Positions 24,136-33,060 of a DNA stretch of 64,000 nucleotides are shown piece by piece. Both the position numbers and the translations under genes were made by a program. Source of the DNA: Streptomyces sp. NBC_00459. Its GTDB lineage: Bacteria; Actinomycetota; Actinomycetes; Streptomycetales; Streptomycetaceae. The notes beneath the pieces are model-generated. The model had not been told where the DNA came from. It saw only the letters and a list, made by a program, of their open reading frames with translations, and searched no databases. The number at the start of each line of letters is the position of its first letter. Within the stretch, counting starts at the first letter, position 1. The stretch is from positions 5,084,001 to 5,148,000 of the forward strand of contig NZ_CP107903.1 in the NCBI RefSeq assembly GCF_036013955.1, given 5' to 3'.

Positions 24136-24729
24136 CTACTTGCCGGAGGCCTTCGCGGCCCTCGCCGCCGCCTTCATCTCCTGCTTGTGGGCCCGGACCT
24201 TGGTCAGGGACTCGGGGCCGGTGATGTCGGCGACGGAGCGGAAGGACTCCGGTTCGCCGTACGCGCCGGCGGCCTCGCGCCAGCCCTCGGGCCGGACGCC
24301 GAGCTGCTTGCCGAGGAGGGCCAGGAAGATCTGGGCCTTCTGCTTGCCGAAGCCCGGCAGGTCGGTGAGGCGCTTCAGCAGTTCCTGGCCGGTCGTCGCG
24401 TCCCGCCAGACTCCCTCGGCGTCACCGTCGTAGTGCTCGACGAGGTACTGGCAGAGCTGCTGGACGCGCTTGGCCATCGACCCCGGGTAGCGGTGGACGG
24501 CCGGTTTGTCGGAGAGGAGCGCGGCGAAGGCCTCGGGGTCGTACGCCGCGATCTCGTGTGCGTCGAGGTCGTCGGCGCCGAGGCGCTGGGCGATCGTCGA
24601 TGGTCCTTTGAACGCCCACTCCATCGGCACCTGCTGGTCCAGCAGCATGCCGGTCAGCGCGGCGAGCGGGCTGCGGCCGAGGAGCGCGTCGGCCTCGGGG
24701 TCCTGGGCGAGGTGGAGAGTGACGTCCAT
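24136..24729 (-). CDS. HhH-GPD-type base-excision DNA repair protein
   Basis: 197 aa of an actinobacterial HhH-GPD family. Visible parts are LAALTGMLLDQQVPMEWAFK near the start and the helix-hairpin-helix LPGFGKQKAQIFLALLGKQL (about 123-143), where the LPGxGxxxA loop binds DNA. The Lys/Asp active-site pair of bifunctional glycosylases cannot be confirmed by eye. A Lys/Ala-rich tail closes the protein. It would remove damaged bases. It is followed upstream by the ferric-siderophore reductase gene on the same strand (43-bp gap), probably coincidental. Confidence 0.85.
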   Translation of the reverse strand: MDVTLHLAQDPEADALLGRSPLAALTGMLLDQQVPMEWAFKGPSTIAQRLGADDLDAHEIAAYDPEAFAALLSDKPAVHRYPGSMAKRVQQLCQYLVEHYDGDAEGVWRDATTGQELLKRLTDLPGFGKQKAQIFLALLGKQLGVRPEGWREAAGAYGEPESFRSVADITGPESLTKVRAHKQEMKAAARAAKASGK

Positions 24730-24772
24730 GGGTCGATCATGCCCCGATCGGGGCGGGGGTGCCCGGTTGCGG

Positions 24773-25555
24773 CTACGGCTGCCAGTAGCCCAGCCCGTGC
24801 ACCCGCTGCTTCGGCAGCCCCGCCTCCTTGCGGAAGTAGCCGGTCAGGGTCCGGGTCGTGACCGTGTCGCAGGCTGTCCAGACGTACGGGTCGGCGGTGC
24901 GCCTCAGGAGGTCAGGGAAGGCGGAGCGGACCTCGGATACCAGGTGGGCACCCGCGTCCAGGCGGGGCACCGGGCGGAGGTCGTGGATGTCGGTGATGGT
25001 GCGGAAGGGGTAGCCGTCGGTGCCGTGGTCCGACTCGAACCAGATCGTCGCCGGGACCGGACCCAGCGCGTCCAGGAGGGAGTTGAGCGCGGGCAGCGAT
25101 GCCGGGTCGCCGATCGCGAAGACGTGCGAGGGCTCCGGCCGGGGCCGTGTGAAGCCGGTTCCCTGGACCGTCGCCCCGATGGTGTCCCCGGGCTTCGCGG
25201 CCCGCGCCCAGTCGCTGGCGCATCCGTCGTGGAGCGCGAACTCAAGGCTGAACGTGCCCGTCTCGGGGTCCGGGTCGACCAGTGTGTACGCCCGCTGGTG
25301 CGGCTTGCCCGCGTTGTCGAACCACAGCCGGACCCACATCGTGGGGTGGACGCCGGTGGCCGAAAGCATGCCGCCGTCGGTGAGATGGAGGCGCCGGTAG
25401 TGCGGGGTGACGTCCTCGGCGCCCGTCACGGTGAACACGAAGTCCTTGCCCCGGAAGAGCTTGAGGACAGCGCCCTCCCAGCCGCGCCGTCCCTGGATCT
25501 GACCCTTTTCCTGCCGGTTTCGCTGTCCCTGTACCTGTCTCTGCCCCTGCGCCAC
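24773..25555 (-). CDS. Siderophore-interacting protein (NAD(P)H-dependent ferric-siderophore reductase)
   Basis: About 260 aa. FAD-binding half: DFVFTVTGAEDVTPHYRRLH and the RAYTLVDPDPETGTFSLEFA strand (RxYT FAD motif). NAD(P)-binding half: SHVFAIGDPASLPALNSLLD and the ending YVWTACDTVTTRTLTGYF with RVHGLGYWQP. This is the ViuB/SIP family, which releases iron from imported siderophores in the cytoplasm. GTG 25555 is preferred (AGG six bases upstream); GTG 25588 would add a Gln-rich leader and put the start 8 bp from the iron box. From memory this gene and its divergent partner have been called desH and desG and linked to ferrioxamine; worth verifying. Confidence 0.9.
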   Translation of the reverse strand: MAQGQRQVQGQRNRQEKGQIQGRRGWEGAVLKLFRGKDFVFTVTGAEDVTPHYRRLHLTDGGMLSATGVHPTMWVRLWFDNAGKPHQRAYTLVDPDPETGTFSLEFALHDGCASDWARAAKPGDTIGATVQGTGFTRPRPEPSHVFAIGDPASLPALNSLLDALGPVPATIWFESDHGTDGYPFRTITDIHDLRPVPRLDAGAHLVSEVRSAFPDLLRRTADPYVWTACDTVTTRTLTGYFRKEAGLPKQRVHGLGYWQP

Positions 25556-25595
25556 GACTTCCTCACCCCTCACGTACGATTCCCACACGGCTTAC

Positions 25596-25614
25596 TTAGG
25601 TAAGGCTAACCTAA
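25596..25614. promoter_or_regulatory. Iron box (DmdR/IdeR operator)
   Basis: TTAGGTAAGGCTAACCTAA differs at one position from the ideal 19-bp palindrome TTAGGTTAGGCTAACCTAA bound by DtxR/IdeR/DmdR repressors with ferrous iron. It lies between the divergent siderophore-reductase and acylase-fusion genes, 41 and 32 bp from their starts, so both are expected to be derepressed in iron starvation. Confidence 0.93.
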
Positions 25615-25646
25615 AGCACAGTTTCGGACCCCGTGAGGATGCAGAT

Positions 25647-28358
25647 ATGGCCACCGAGATCTACCGCGACGCCTGGGGGATCCCGCACCTGCGTGCCGGC
25701 GACGCGTTCGAACTCGCCCGTGGCCAGGGCCGCGTCACCGCCCTCGACCGGGCCTGGCAGCTGGAGGTCGAGCGTCACCGCGCCCAGGGCACCTCGGCGG
25801 CCTTCCTCGGCGCCGAGGCGGTCGGCTGGGACGTCTTCGCCAGACGCGCCCGCCTCGACGACACCGCCCGCCGCTGCTACGCCACCCTGGAGGGACGGGA
25901 CCCCGAGACCGCGGCCTGGGTGCGGGCGTACGCGGAAGGTGTCAATGAGGGGTTGGCGCAAGGGGCCGTCGCCGCACCCGAGTTCGCCGCGACCGGGCTC
26001 GCCCCCGGCCGCTGGGAGCCCTGGACCCCGCTCGGTGTCTGGCTCGCCACACACATCCTGTTCGCCGGTTTCCCGGCCAAGCTCTGGCGCGAACAGGTCG
26101 CGGCACATCTCGGCGCCGACGCCATCGCCCTGTTCGCCACCGACGGACCCGGCACCTCCGGCAGCAACGGCTGGCTGGTGAGCGGCGAACGGTCGGTCAC
26201 CGGACTCCCGTTGATCGCGGGCGACCCGCACCGCTACATCGAGGCTCCCGGCGTCTATCAACAAGTGCGGCTGTCCTGCCCCGAGTTCGACGTCGTCGGC
26301 TTGGCCGTCCCGGGCGTTCCCGGCATCGCCCACTTCGGCCACACCGGCACGGTCGCCTGGGCCATCACCAACGCCATGGCCGACTACCAGGACCTGTACG
26401 TGGAGCGACTTCGCCGTACGGGGACTCCCCTTGCGCGTAAGGGAGTCGAGGCACTCGATCCGGACGGTGAGTGGCGAGCCGCCGACGTGCACGTCGAGGT
26501 CGTCGACGTCGCGGGCGGCGAACCGGTCGAGGTGGAGGTGATCGAGACCCGGCGGGGACCGGTGGTGATCGGTCCCGATGAACATCATGGCGATGATGGC
26601 GATCGTGCAGAAACGATTAGTCTGCGTTGTCCGCCCCGCGTCACCGGCGACCTCGGCTTCTCCGCCCTTCTCCCCCTGCTCCGCGCCCGCAGCGTCGCCG
26701 ACGTCGACAGGGCCGTCGACCTGTGGGCCGAGCCCGTCAACGTCGTCCAGGCCGCCGACACCGAGGGCGGGCTGCTGCACCGGGTCGCGGGCCATGTCCC
26801 CGTCCGCGCCGAGGCCAACCGGACCCGGCTCGTGCGGGCCTGGGAACCCGGTCACGAGTGGCACGGCCGGCACGAGACGCCGTACGGCACCGTCGACGAC
26901 GGCCTCGCCGTCATGGCCAACCAGCGCGGACCCGCGACCCCCCTCGGCGTCGAGTTCGCGCCGCCGCACCGGGCCGCCCGGATCCGCGCCCTGCTGGAGG
27001 AGAGGGACCGGTGGTCGGCGGCCGAGCTGCCCGCACTCCACATGGACACCCACCTCGCCTCCGCCGCCCCGCTCCTCGACCTCCTCGCCGACCTCGACGG
27101 ACTCACCCCCGAGGAGACGGCCCTCCGTGACCAACTCCTGCGCTGGGACCGCCGGATGGACGCCGACAGCACGGAGGCGGCTGCGTACGCCGCCCTGCGC
27201 TCCGCCGTCGTACGCCGCCTCGCCGCCCACCCCGCCTTCGCCGCACTGGCCGACCCGCCCCCGTACCCCGAGGTCTTCCTCCCCTGGCTCGCGCTGCTCC
27301 CCCGGATCGCCTTCGCACTCGAAGGGCTCCTGAAGGCGCGGGAGTTGTACGGCATCGATCGCGCCGCCGCGGTCAGGGAAGCTCTCGCCGAGGTGGCTGC
27401 CGAGGCGGTGTCCGTGACCTGGGGCGAGCGTCACCGGCTGGCCCCCTGGCGGGCGTCGGCCACCTCCCCGCACTCCGCGTACGACGAACCGGGGCTCTCG
27501 GGCGACCACGACTGCGTACTCTGCACCTCCTCCGTCCCCGGGCTCACCGACCTCAGCGCGCGCGGGCCCGCCGCCAGGTACGTCTGGGACCTGGCCCGGC
27601 GTGAGGACAGCCTCTGGGTGGTGCCCTTCGGGGCCTCCGGGGTGCCCGGCTCCGCCCACCACCGCGATCAACTCCCCCTGTGGACAAGGGGGGACCTCGT
27701 CCCGGTCGTCACCGACTGGGCCCGGCTGACGCGGGAGTACCCGCCGAGGCCGACGTCGATGTACGAGGCCCGCGCCGCCGTCCACGAGCAGGTGGCCGAC
27801 GGGTTCGGGACCGTGCGCGTGCTGCGCCTCGACCCCGTCGCCGACGCCGGGGTGGTGCACGGGTGGGTGAGTGAGCCGCGGTCCGCCTTCTGGGGCATGA
27901 ACGGGCTCAGTGAGGAGCAGGTCGCCGAGATCTACGGCCACTTGGACACCCTCGACACCCATCACGCCTACCTGCTGGTCCAGGACGGAACGGCGGTCGG
28001 GCTGCTCCAGACGTACGAGCCCGAGGCCGACCGGGTGAGCGAGTGCTACGCCGTCGAGCCCGGCGACATCGGCGTACATCTGCTGCTCGCGCCCGCCGGG
28101 GCGGAGGGCGGGCGGCCCGGGTGGTCGGCCGCGCTGATGGCGGTGCTGGCCCAGTACGTGCTGGTCGTGCTCGGGCGGCGGCGGGTCGTGGTCGATCCCG
28201 ATGTGGGGAACGAGAAGGCCGTAGCCCGATTTCTGCGGCAGGGGTTCGTGGCCGGGCCCGTGGTCGTCCTGCCCGAGATCGACCTGCCGGACGTGTATCT
28301 GCCGGAGAAGCGCGCCCAACTGGCTTTCCTGTCCCGGGAGGTAGCTTTTCCCGGGTGA
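25647..28358 (+). CDS. Penicillin acylase-family hydrolase fused to IucB/RhbD-type siderophore acetyltransferase
   Basis: 903 aa. Residues about 1-700 are a penicillin-acylase-like Ntn hydrolase. The nucleophile would be Ser173 in TSGSNGWLVSG, where autocleavage creates the N-terminal serine; other parts are GDPHRYIEAPGVYQQVRLSC and FGHTGTVAWAITNAMADYQD. Residues about 715-900 are a GNAT domain of the N-hydroxylysine acetyltransferase type (RSAFWGMNGLSEEQVAEIYG, then VDPDVGNEKAVARFLRQGF). No signal peptide is visible, unlike classical penicillin acylases, so it acts in the cytoplasm. The iron box and GTGA coupling to the next gene support a role in building or remodelling acyl groups of a hydroxamate siderophore. 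From memory called desG. Confidence 0.88.
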   Translation: MATEIYRDAWGIPHLRAGDAFELARGQGRVTALDRAWQLEVERHRAQGTSAAFLGAEAVGWDVFARRARLDDTARRCYATLEGRDPETAAWVRAYAEGVNEGLAQGAVAAPEFAATGLAPGRWEPWTPLGVWLATHILFAGFPAKLWREQVAAHLGADAIALFATDGPGTSGSNGWLVSGERSVTGLPLIAGDPHRYIEAPGVYQQVRLSCPEFDVVGLAVPGVPGIAHFGHTGTVAWAITNAMADYQDLYVERLRRTGTPLARKGVEALDPDGEWRAADVHVEVVDVAGGEPVEVEVIETRRGPVVIGPDEHHGDDGDRAETISLRCPPRVTGDLGFSALLPLLRARSVADVDRAVDLWAEPVNVVQAADTEGGLLHRVAGHVPVRAEANRTRLVRAWEPGHEWHGRHETPYGTVDDGLAVMANQRGPATPLGVEFAPPHRAARIRALLEERDRWSAAELPALHMDTHLASAAPLLDLLADLDGLTPEETALRDQLLRWDRRMDADSTEAAAYAALRSAVVRRLAAHPAFAALADPPPYPEVFLPWLALLPRIAFALEGLLKARELYGIDRAAAVREALAEVAAEAVSVTWGERHRLAPWRASATSPHSAYDEPGLSGDHDCVLCTSSVPGLTDLSARGPAARYVWDLARREDSLWVVPFGASGVPGSAHHRDQLPLWTRGDLVPVVTDWARLTREYPPRPTSMYEARAAVHEQVADGFGTVRVLRLDPVADAGVVHGWVSEPRSAFWGMNGLSEEQVAEIYGHLDTLDTHHAYLLVQDGTAVGLLQTYEPEADRVSECYAVEPGDIGVHLLLAPAGAEGGRPGWSAALMAVLAQYVLVVLGRRRVVVDPDVGNEKAVARFLRQGFVAGPVVVLPEIDLPDVYLPEKRAQLAFLSREVAFPG

Positions 28359-28855
28359 CCTCGACCTCCGGAAACCCGACGCCCGCCGACCTGATCGCCC
28401 ACTACGGGCTGGAGCCGATCCCGCGTGAGGGCGGGCTGTTCCGGCGTACCTGGGAGGGGCCCGAGCGGGCCGACGGGCGGCCGGAGGGCACGGCGATCGT
28501 CGCGCTGCTGACCGCCGCGCCCGGCGACTTCTCGGCGCTGCACCGGCTGCCGTCGGACGAGATCTGGCACTTCTACCTCGGTGATCCGCTGCGACTGCTG
28601 CTTCTCGCACCGGACGGCACCTCCCGGACGGCGGTGCTCGGCCCGGATCTCCTGCACGGGCAGGAGCCTCAGCTCACCGTTCCCGCCGGGACTTGGATGG
28701 GCGCGCGGGTCGTCGAGGGCGGCGCGTGGACGTTCTTCGGGTGCACGATGGCGCCCGGGTTCACGTACGAGGGGTACGAGCACGGCGACGCCGTCGAACT
28801 GGCCGCGCGTTATCCGGCCGAGGCGGCCCGCATCCAGGCACTGTGTCGCCCATGA
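28355..28855 (+). CDS. DUF985-type cupin protein
   Basis: 166 aa. A cupin_5/DUF985 barrel: LIAHYGLEPIPREGGLFRRT at the start, LPSDEIWHFYLGDPLRLLLL (with metal-binding His/Glu), GQEPQLTVPAGTWMGARVVE and FFGCTMAPGFTYEGYEHGDA. GTG 28355 overlaps the acylase-fusion stop as GTGA and its own stop overlaps the next start as ATGA, so it belongs to the iron-regulated operon. Members are small metal-binding or sugar-binding barrels of poorly known function. Confidence 0.85.
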   Translation: MTSTSGNPTPADLIAHYGLEPIPREGGLFRRTWEGPERADGRPEGTAIVALLTAAPGDFSALHRLPSDEIWHFYLGDPLRLLLLAPDGTSRTAVLGPDLLHGQEPQLTVPAGTWMGARVVEGGAWTFFGCTMAPGFTYEGYEHGDAVELAARYPAEAARIQALCRP

Positions 28856-29682
28856 GGCCATCCATGATCCCATCCATGAGTTCTGCGAGTTCTGCGGGTC
28901 TTCTCGCCGGTCAGGTCGCCCTTGTCACCGGGGGCGGTGGCGGGATCGGGCGCGGGGTCGCGTCGCGGTTCGCGGCGGAGGGGGCCGCCGTCGCCGTGCA
29001 CTGCCGGACGTCGGACGAGGGTGCGCGCGAAGTGGCCGCGCGGATCGAGGAGGCGGGCGGCCGGGCCGTCGTACTGCGCGGTGATCTCACCGTCGAGGAC
29101 GAGTGCCGACGGGTGGTGCGGGAGGCCGCCGAGTGGGGTGGCGGGCGGCTCGACGCGCTGGTCAACAACGCGGGCGTGCAGCCGGTCCAGGAGCTGGCCG
29201 GGATGACGGCCGCGGACTGGCGGGCGGTCGTCGACACCAACCTCCTCAGCGTCTTCGCGTGCACACAGGCCGCCGCGGAGATCATGCGGGAGCAGGAGGG
29301 CCGGGGCGCGGACGGGGGCGGGGGCGGGGGCAGTGTCACGCACATCGCGTCCATCGAGGCCGCGCACCCGGCGCCCGGCCACGCGCACTACAGCGCCTCG
29401 AAGGCGGCGGTCGTGACGCACGCCCGGTCGGCGGCTCTGGAGTACGGGCGCTACGGCATCCGCGTCAACACCGTCTCGCCCGGCCTCGTCGACCGGGAGG
29501 GGCTGGCGGACGACTGGCCCGACGGAGTGCGGCGATGGCAACAGGCGGCGCCCGTAAGGAGGTTGGGGCGGCCCGAGGACATCGGTGACGCGTGCGTGTT
29601 CCTCGCCTCCCGGCTGGCTTCCTGGGTGAGCGGGCACGACCTGGTCGTGGACGGTGGGGTGTCCGCCCGTCCCACGTGGTGA
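28852..29682 (+). CDS. Short-chain dehydrogenase/reductase
   Basis: 276 aa. Rossmann signature VTGGGGGIGRGVA, NNAGV, catalytic Ser in HIASIEAAHPAPGH, YSASK (Tyr and Lys), and the C-terminal ending VSGHDLVVDGGV of classical SDR/FabG-like enzymes. ATG 28852 overlaps the cupin stop as ATGA; two further in-frame ATGs follow within 25 bases. A Gly-rich loop of about 10 residues (ADGGGGGG) is inserted before the catalytic strand. Last gene of the iron-box operon. Substrate unknown; a siderophore link is only by position. Confidence 0.88.
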   Translation: MRPSMIPSMSSASSAGLLAGQVALVTGGGGGIGRGVASRFAAEGAAVAVHCRTSDEGAREVAARIEEAGGRAVVLRGDLTVEDECRRVVREAAEWGGGRLDALVNNAGVQPVQELAGMTAADWRAVVDTNLLSVFACTQAAAEIMREQEGRGADGGGGGGSVTHIASIEAAHPAPGHAHYSASKAAVVTHARSAALEYGRYGIRVNTVSPGLVDREGLADDWPDGVRRWQQAAPVRRLGRPEDIGDACVFLASRLASWVSGHDLVVDGGVSARPTW

Positions 29683-29871
29683 AGACCACGGCGAATCCGG
29701 TTCCGGCGGGGTGAGCGGGGCGTCAGGATCGTCCGTACGTATACGAGAGCCGAAAAGTCCCGAAGACGGAGAAGGTACGTGGGCCGACTACGGAACGAAG
29801 GGCGCGATGACCGACGAGCCGCAGGAGGCGACCGCACGGGGATCGGTGAGCGCACGGAGCTCGGCGGGCGG

Positions 29872-31785
29872 ATGGGCGTGAGGAACGTCCGGGGAGCAAG
29901 GAACGTCCGGGGAGTTCAGCGGCTGGCGTTGCTGGGCACCATGCTGGTCCTCTTCCTCCTCGTCGGCGGGGCGGGCACCGCGTCCGCGCACGCCGCTCTC
30001 CGTGACACCGACCCCCGGGACGGCAGCGTCCTCGACTCCGCGCCCCGACAGGTCACCCTGACCTTCACCGAGTCCGTCGCCCTGCTCGACGACTCCTTCC
30101 GTCTCTTCGACCCCGACAGCCGGCGCGTGAGCACCGGCGAGGCCGAGCATGTGGACGGGCGTTCCGACGCGGTGCGCGTCAGTTTGCCGGGGGGCCTCGG
30201 CGAGGGCACGTTCACCGTGGCCTGGCGGGTCGTCTCGGCGGACAGCCACCCCATCTCGGGCGCCTTCACCTTCTCCATCGGCGCACCCTCCGCGACCCCG
30301 GCCACCATCGACACCGGCCCCACCGAGAACGTCGCCACCAGCGCCCTCTACGACATCGTGCGCTACCTGGCGTACGCAGCTCTGGCACTGCTCGTCGGCA
30401 CCGTCGTCTTCGTCCTCCTCTGCCGCCCGCCGAGCACGGACCCCCTGCGCCGACTGGTCCTGACGGGCTGGTGGACCCTCCTGGTGTCCACCGTCGCCCT
30501 GCTCCTGCTGCGCGGCCCGTACGAGGCGGGCACCGCACCCGGCAGCGCCTTCGACCTGGCGACCCTGGAACGGACCGCGACCGGCAGGCCCGGTCTGGCG
30601 CTCCTGGCCCGGCTCGCTCTGCTGGCCACAACGGCCGTACTGCTGAATCTGGTTGTACGTCGACACCGGCGCGCCGAAGCCGACACGGGCGACCGCGCGA
30701 AACCGGTCCTTCTCGCCGCCGGGGCCGTGCTCGCCCTCGGTCTCACGCTGACGTGGGCCGCCGCCGAGCACGCGTCGGCCGGTATCCAGGTGCCGGTGGC
30801 GATGGCCTCCTCGGTGCTGCATCTGCTCGCCATGTCCGCGTGGCTGGGCGGCCTCGTCGCCCTGCTCACCCTGCTCCAGGCGGAGGAGCCGCTCCCGGCG
30901 TCCACCGTCGCCCGCTTCTCCCGGCTGGCCTTCGCCTCCGTGGCCGTCCTGACCGTCACCGGCATCTACCAGTCCTGGCGCGGCCTCGGCTCCTGGGACG
31001 TGCTCACCGGTACGTCGTACGGCCGGATCCTGATCGCCAAGGTGTGCGCGGTGGCCCTGCTGCTGGTGGCCGCCGGGTTCTCGCGACGGTGGACGGGCCG
31101 GCTGCTGGTCCCGGAGACGGCGGAGGCGAAGGTCGAGGAGCGGGTGCCGGAGACGGTCGGCGGTCCGGCGACGCGGTCGGGCGACAGCGGCAGCGACGGT
31201 GACCGCGACAAGGACGGGAAGGGGGACGGAGACGGGGACGGGGTCAGCGACGCTTCCGACGACGGCATCTCAGACGATGTACGTGCCTCCTACCGGCGTC
31301 GGCTCCGCCGTTCCGTGCTGGCCGAAGTGGCCGTCGGGGTAGCGGTGTTGGTGATCACGACCGTCCTGACGACCACCCTGCCGGGCCGGGCCGCCGCCGA
31401 GGCGGCGGAGGCCGCCAAGGACGCGCCCGTCCCCGGCGTGATCGGCGCGTCCACGACCACGATTCCCTTCGACGTCGGTACACCGGGCGGCCACGGCAAG
31501 GTGCAGATCACCCTCGAACCCGGCCGCGTCGGCGAGAACAGCGTGCAGGCGGTGGTGTTCGGCCCCGACGACGGCTTCGCGACCGTCCCCGAACTGCGCG
31601 TCTCCTTCTCGCTCCCCAGCAAGGACATCGGCCCGCTCAACGCCGAAGTCACCGACCAGGGCGGTTATTGGGGCACCAACAACCTCAACCTGCCGATCGC
31701 CGGCACCTGGACCATGAAGGTCACCATCCGGACGTCGGACGTGGATCAGGTGAGTGTGTCGCGGAAGGTGCGGATCGGCGGCTGA
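29872..31785 (+). CDS. Copper resistance CopC-CopD fusion protein
   Basis: 637 aa from ATG 29872. The signal peptide (LALLGTMLVLFLLVGGAGTA) is cut before HAALRDTDPRDGSVL, giving the N-terminal copper-binding histidine of CopC. The CopC domain runs to about 130 (VVSADSHPISGAFTFSIG). Eight or so transmembrane helices of CopD follow at about 160-400. A charged Asp/Gly-rich cytoplasmic loop (SGSDGDRDKDGKGDGDGD) precedes another helix and an exported beta domain (VQITLEPGRVGENSVQAVVF). It takes part in copper uptake or homeostasis at the membrane. Its 3' part is overlapped antisense by the next gene. Confidence 0.88.
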   Translation: MGVRNVRGARNVRGVQRLALLGTMLVLFLLVGGAGTASAHAALRDTDPRDGSVLDSAPRQVTLTFTESVALLDDSFRLFDPDSRRVSTGEAEHVDGRSDAVRVSLPGGLGEGTFTVAWRVVSADSHPISGAFTFSIGAPSATPATIDTGPTENVATSALYDIVRYLAYAALALLVGTVVFVLLCRPPSTDPLRRLVLTGWWTLLVSTVALLLLRGPYEAGTAPGSAFDLATLERTATGRPGLALLARLALLATTAVLLNLVVRRHRRAEADTGDRAKPVLLAAGAVLALGLTLTWAAAEHASAGIQVPVAMASSVLHLLAMSAWLGGLVALLTLLQAEEPLPASTVARFSRLAFASVAVLTVTGIYQSWRGLGSWDVLTGTSYGRILIAKVCAVALLLVAAGFSRRWTGRLLVPETAEAKVEERVPETVGGPATRSGDSGSDGDRDKDGKGDGDGDGVSDASDDGISDDVRASYRRRLRRSVLAEVAVGVAVLVITTVLTTTLPGRAAAEAAEAAKDAPVPGVIGASTTTIPFDVGTPGGHGKVQITLEPGRVGENSVQAVVFGPDDGFATVPELRVSFSLPSKDIGPLNAEVTDQGGYWGTNNLNLPIAGTWTMKVTIRTSDVDQVSVSRKVRIGG

Positions 31786-33060
31786 CCCGACCTGATCCGA
31801 TGGCGGGAGCTCCGGTCCGGCATCTGTCGGGCCCGCGCGGAACCACACCGCCAGGACGAGCGGGTACACCAGATAGCCGAACCGGGTGGCGGGTATCAGG
31901 CACATCGCCAGGCCCAGGCCGATGGCGAGACGGTCGGCCGCCGCCCGGAGCGTGTGCGGTGGCCGGACCACGAGTGACGCCGCCACCGCTACGGCGCTCG
32001 CGACCAGCAGGGCGACCGCGAGGACGAAGCCGCCGGGGACGTACTCCGCGAGCAGACGGCCGGGCAGCGGGCTCGTCGCCGGGGAGCGGACGTCCCCCTT
32101 GCCCAGGGGGAACAGCACCACGTGCTCGACGAAGGCGCGGGGACCGGCCAGGGCGACCGGTACGACGGCCGCCGCGGACGTCAGGAGGGCGGTCGCCGTA
32201 GCCCGTACGGCCGAACGGCGGCCCGCCGTGACGGCGATCAGGGCGAGGCCGACCGGGAGGAGGGGCCAGGCGGTCCACTTCAGGGCCGCGGCGGCGCCCA
32301 TCACCAGCCCGGCCGCTACCCCTGCTCCGGGCCCGGAACCGACCCGGGCCGCCAGCGCGAGCCCCAGACACATCAGCCCGATCACCGGCAGGTCCACCCC
32401 GCCGACGGCGAGGGGCAGGGCCACGGCGGGGAACGTGAGCAGCAGCGCCGTGGCACGGGCTGAGCCGGCTGCTGGGGCCCCACCGGGCCTACGGGACCTG
32501 GCCGTGGCGTACACGCAGGCGGCGAAAGCCGCGCAGAACCACAGCCGGGCGTCCGCGAGCGGGGCCAGTGGGGTGTCGCCCAGGAGTGCGTGGGGGAGGC
32601 CGAAGAGGGCCATGCCGGGCAGGTACGGGTTGTAGTCGTCCACGGTGACGGGGTGAGGCGCGTACGGGTTGCCCGTGTGCAGCAGCAGAGCGCCCGAGTG
32701 TTCGACGACCCCCACCTCGGACTGGGCCCCGCCGAACGCGATCAGCAGGGCCAGGGGGAGCAGTACCGCGCCGACGGTGGCCGCGAGCGGTGCTGCCCGG
32801 CTCGCCCAGGGGCGGGACGCCCGCGCGGCCAGGGCCGCCGCCGTGCCGTAGCCGAGGGCCGCGCAGACGCCCCAGACGCGGTGCGGGGTCAGGGTCGTGA
32901 CCAGCGCCAGACAGAGTGCGAAGGCCGCGCAGGCCAGCAGGAGGACGACGTCCCGGCGGAACGGTGCCAGGGTCGACAGCCGGGCCGAGGCCCGGGGCGG
33001 GGGCCCGGCGGGGGGTCTCCCGGTAGCCCTGGGTGCCGTGGCGGTGGGCGTGCTGGGCAT
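31270..33060 (-). CDS. GT87/DUF2029-like polytopic membrane glycosyltransferase, with antisense-overlapping tail
   Basis: About 596 aa if read to its first stop. Residues about 1-415 form ten or more transmembrane helices with the GT-C-type loop NPYAPHPVTVDDYNPYLPG and KWTAWPLLPVGLALIAV, as in actinobacterial polyprenol-phosphate-mannose transferases. ATG 33060 has AGGAG upstream. The recognisable part ends near 31800, but no stop occurs in this frame until 31270, so 516 nt run antisense through copCD and encode Arg/Gly/His-rich sequence. The short gap between the genes holds no stop in any minus frame. Whether the tail is translated is unclear. Confidence 0.7.
   Translation of the reverse strand: MPSTPTATAPRATGRPPAGPPPRASARLSTLAPFRRDVVLLLACAAFALCLALVTTLTPHRVWGVCAALGYGTAAALAARASRPWASRAAPLAATVGAVLLPLALLIAFGGAQSEVGVVEHSGALLLHTGNPYAPHPVTVDDYNPYLPGMALFGLPHALLGDTPLAPLADARLWFCAAFAACVYATARSRRPGGAPAAGSARATALLLTFPAVALPLAVGGVDLPVIGLMCLGLALAARVGSGPGAGVAAGLVMGAAAALKWTAWPLLPVGLALIAVTAGRRSAVRATATALLTSAAAVVPVALAGPRAFVEHVVLFPLGKGDVRSPATSPLPGRLLAEYVPGGFVLAVALLVASAVAVAASLVVRPPHTLRAAADRLAIGLGLAMCLIPATRFGYLVYPLVLAVWFRAGPTDAGPELPPSDQVGSAADPHLPRHTHLIHVRRPDGDLHGPGAGDRQVEVVGAPITALVGDFGVERADVLAGEREGDAQFGDGREAVVGAEHHRLHAVLADAAGFEGDLHLAVAARCTDVEGNRGRGRADHAGDGRVLGGLRRLGGGPARQGGRQDGRDHQHRYPDGHFGQHGTAEPTPVGGTYIV

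Noticed and set aside
25611..28610. A 999-residue open frame on the minus strand
   Set aside because: Antisense to the acylase-acetyltransferase fusion; composition is low complexity and no family is recognisable.
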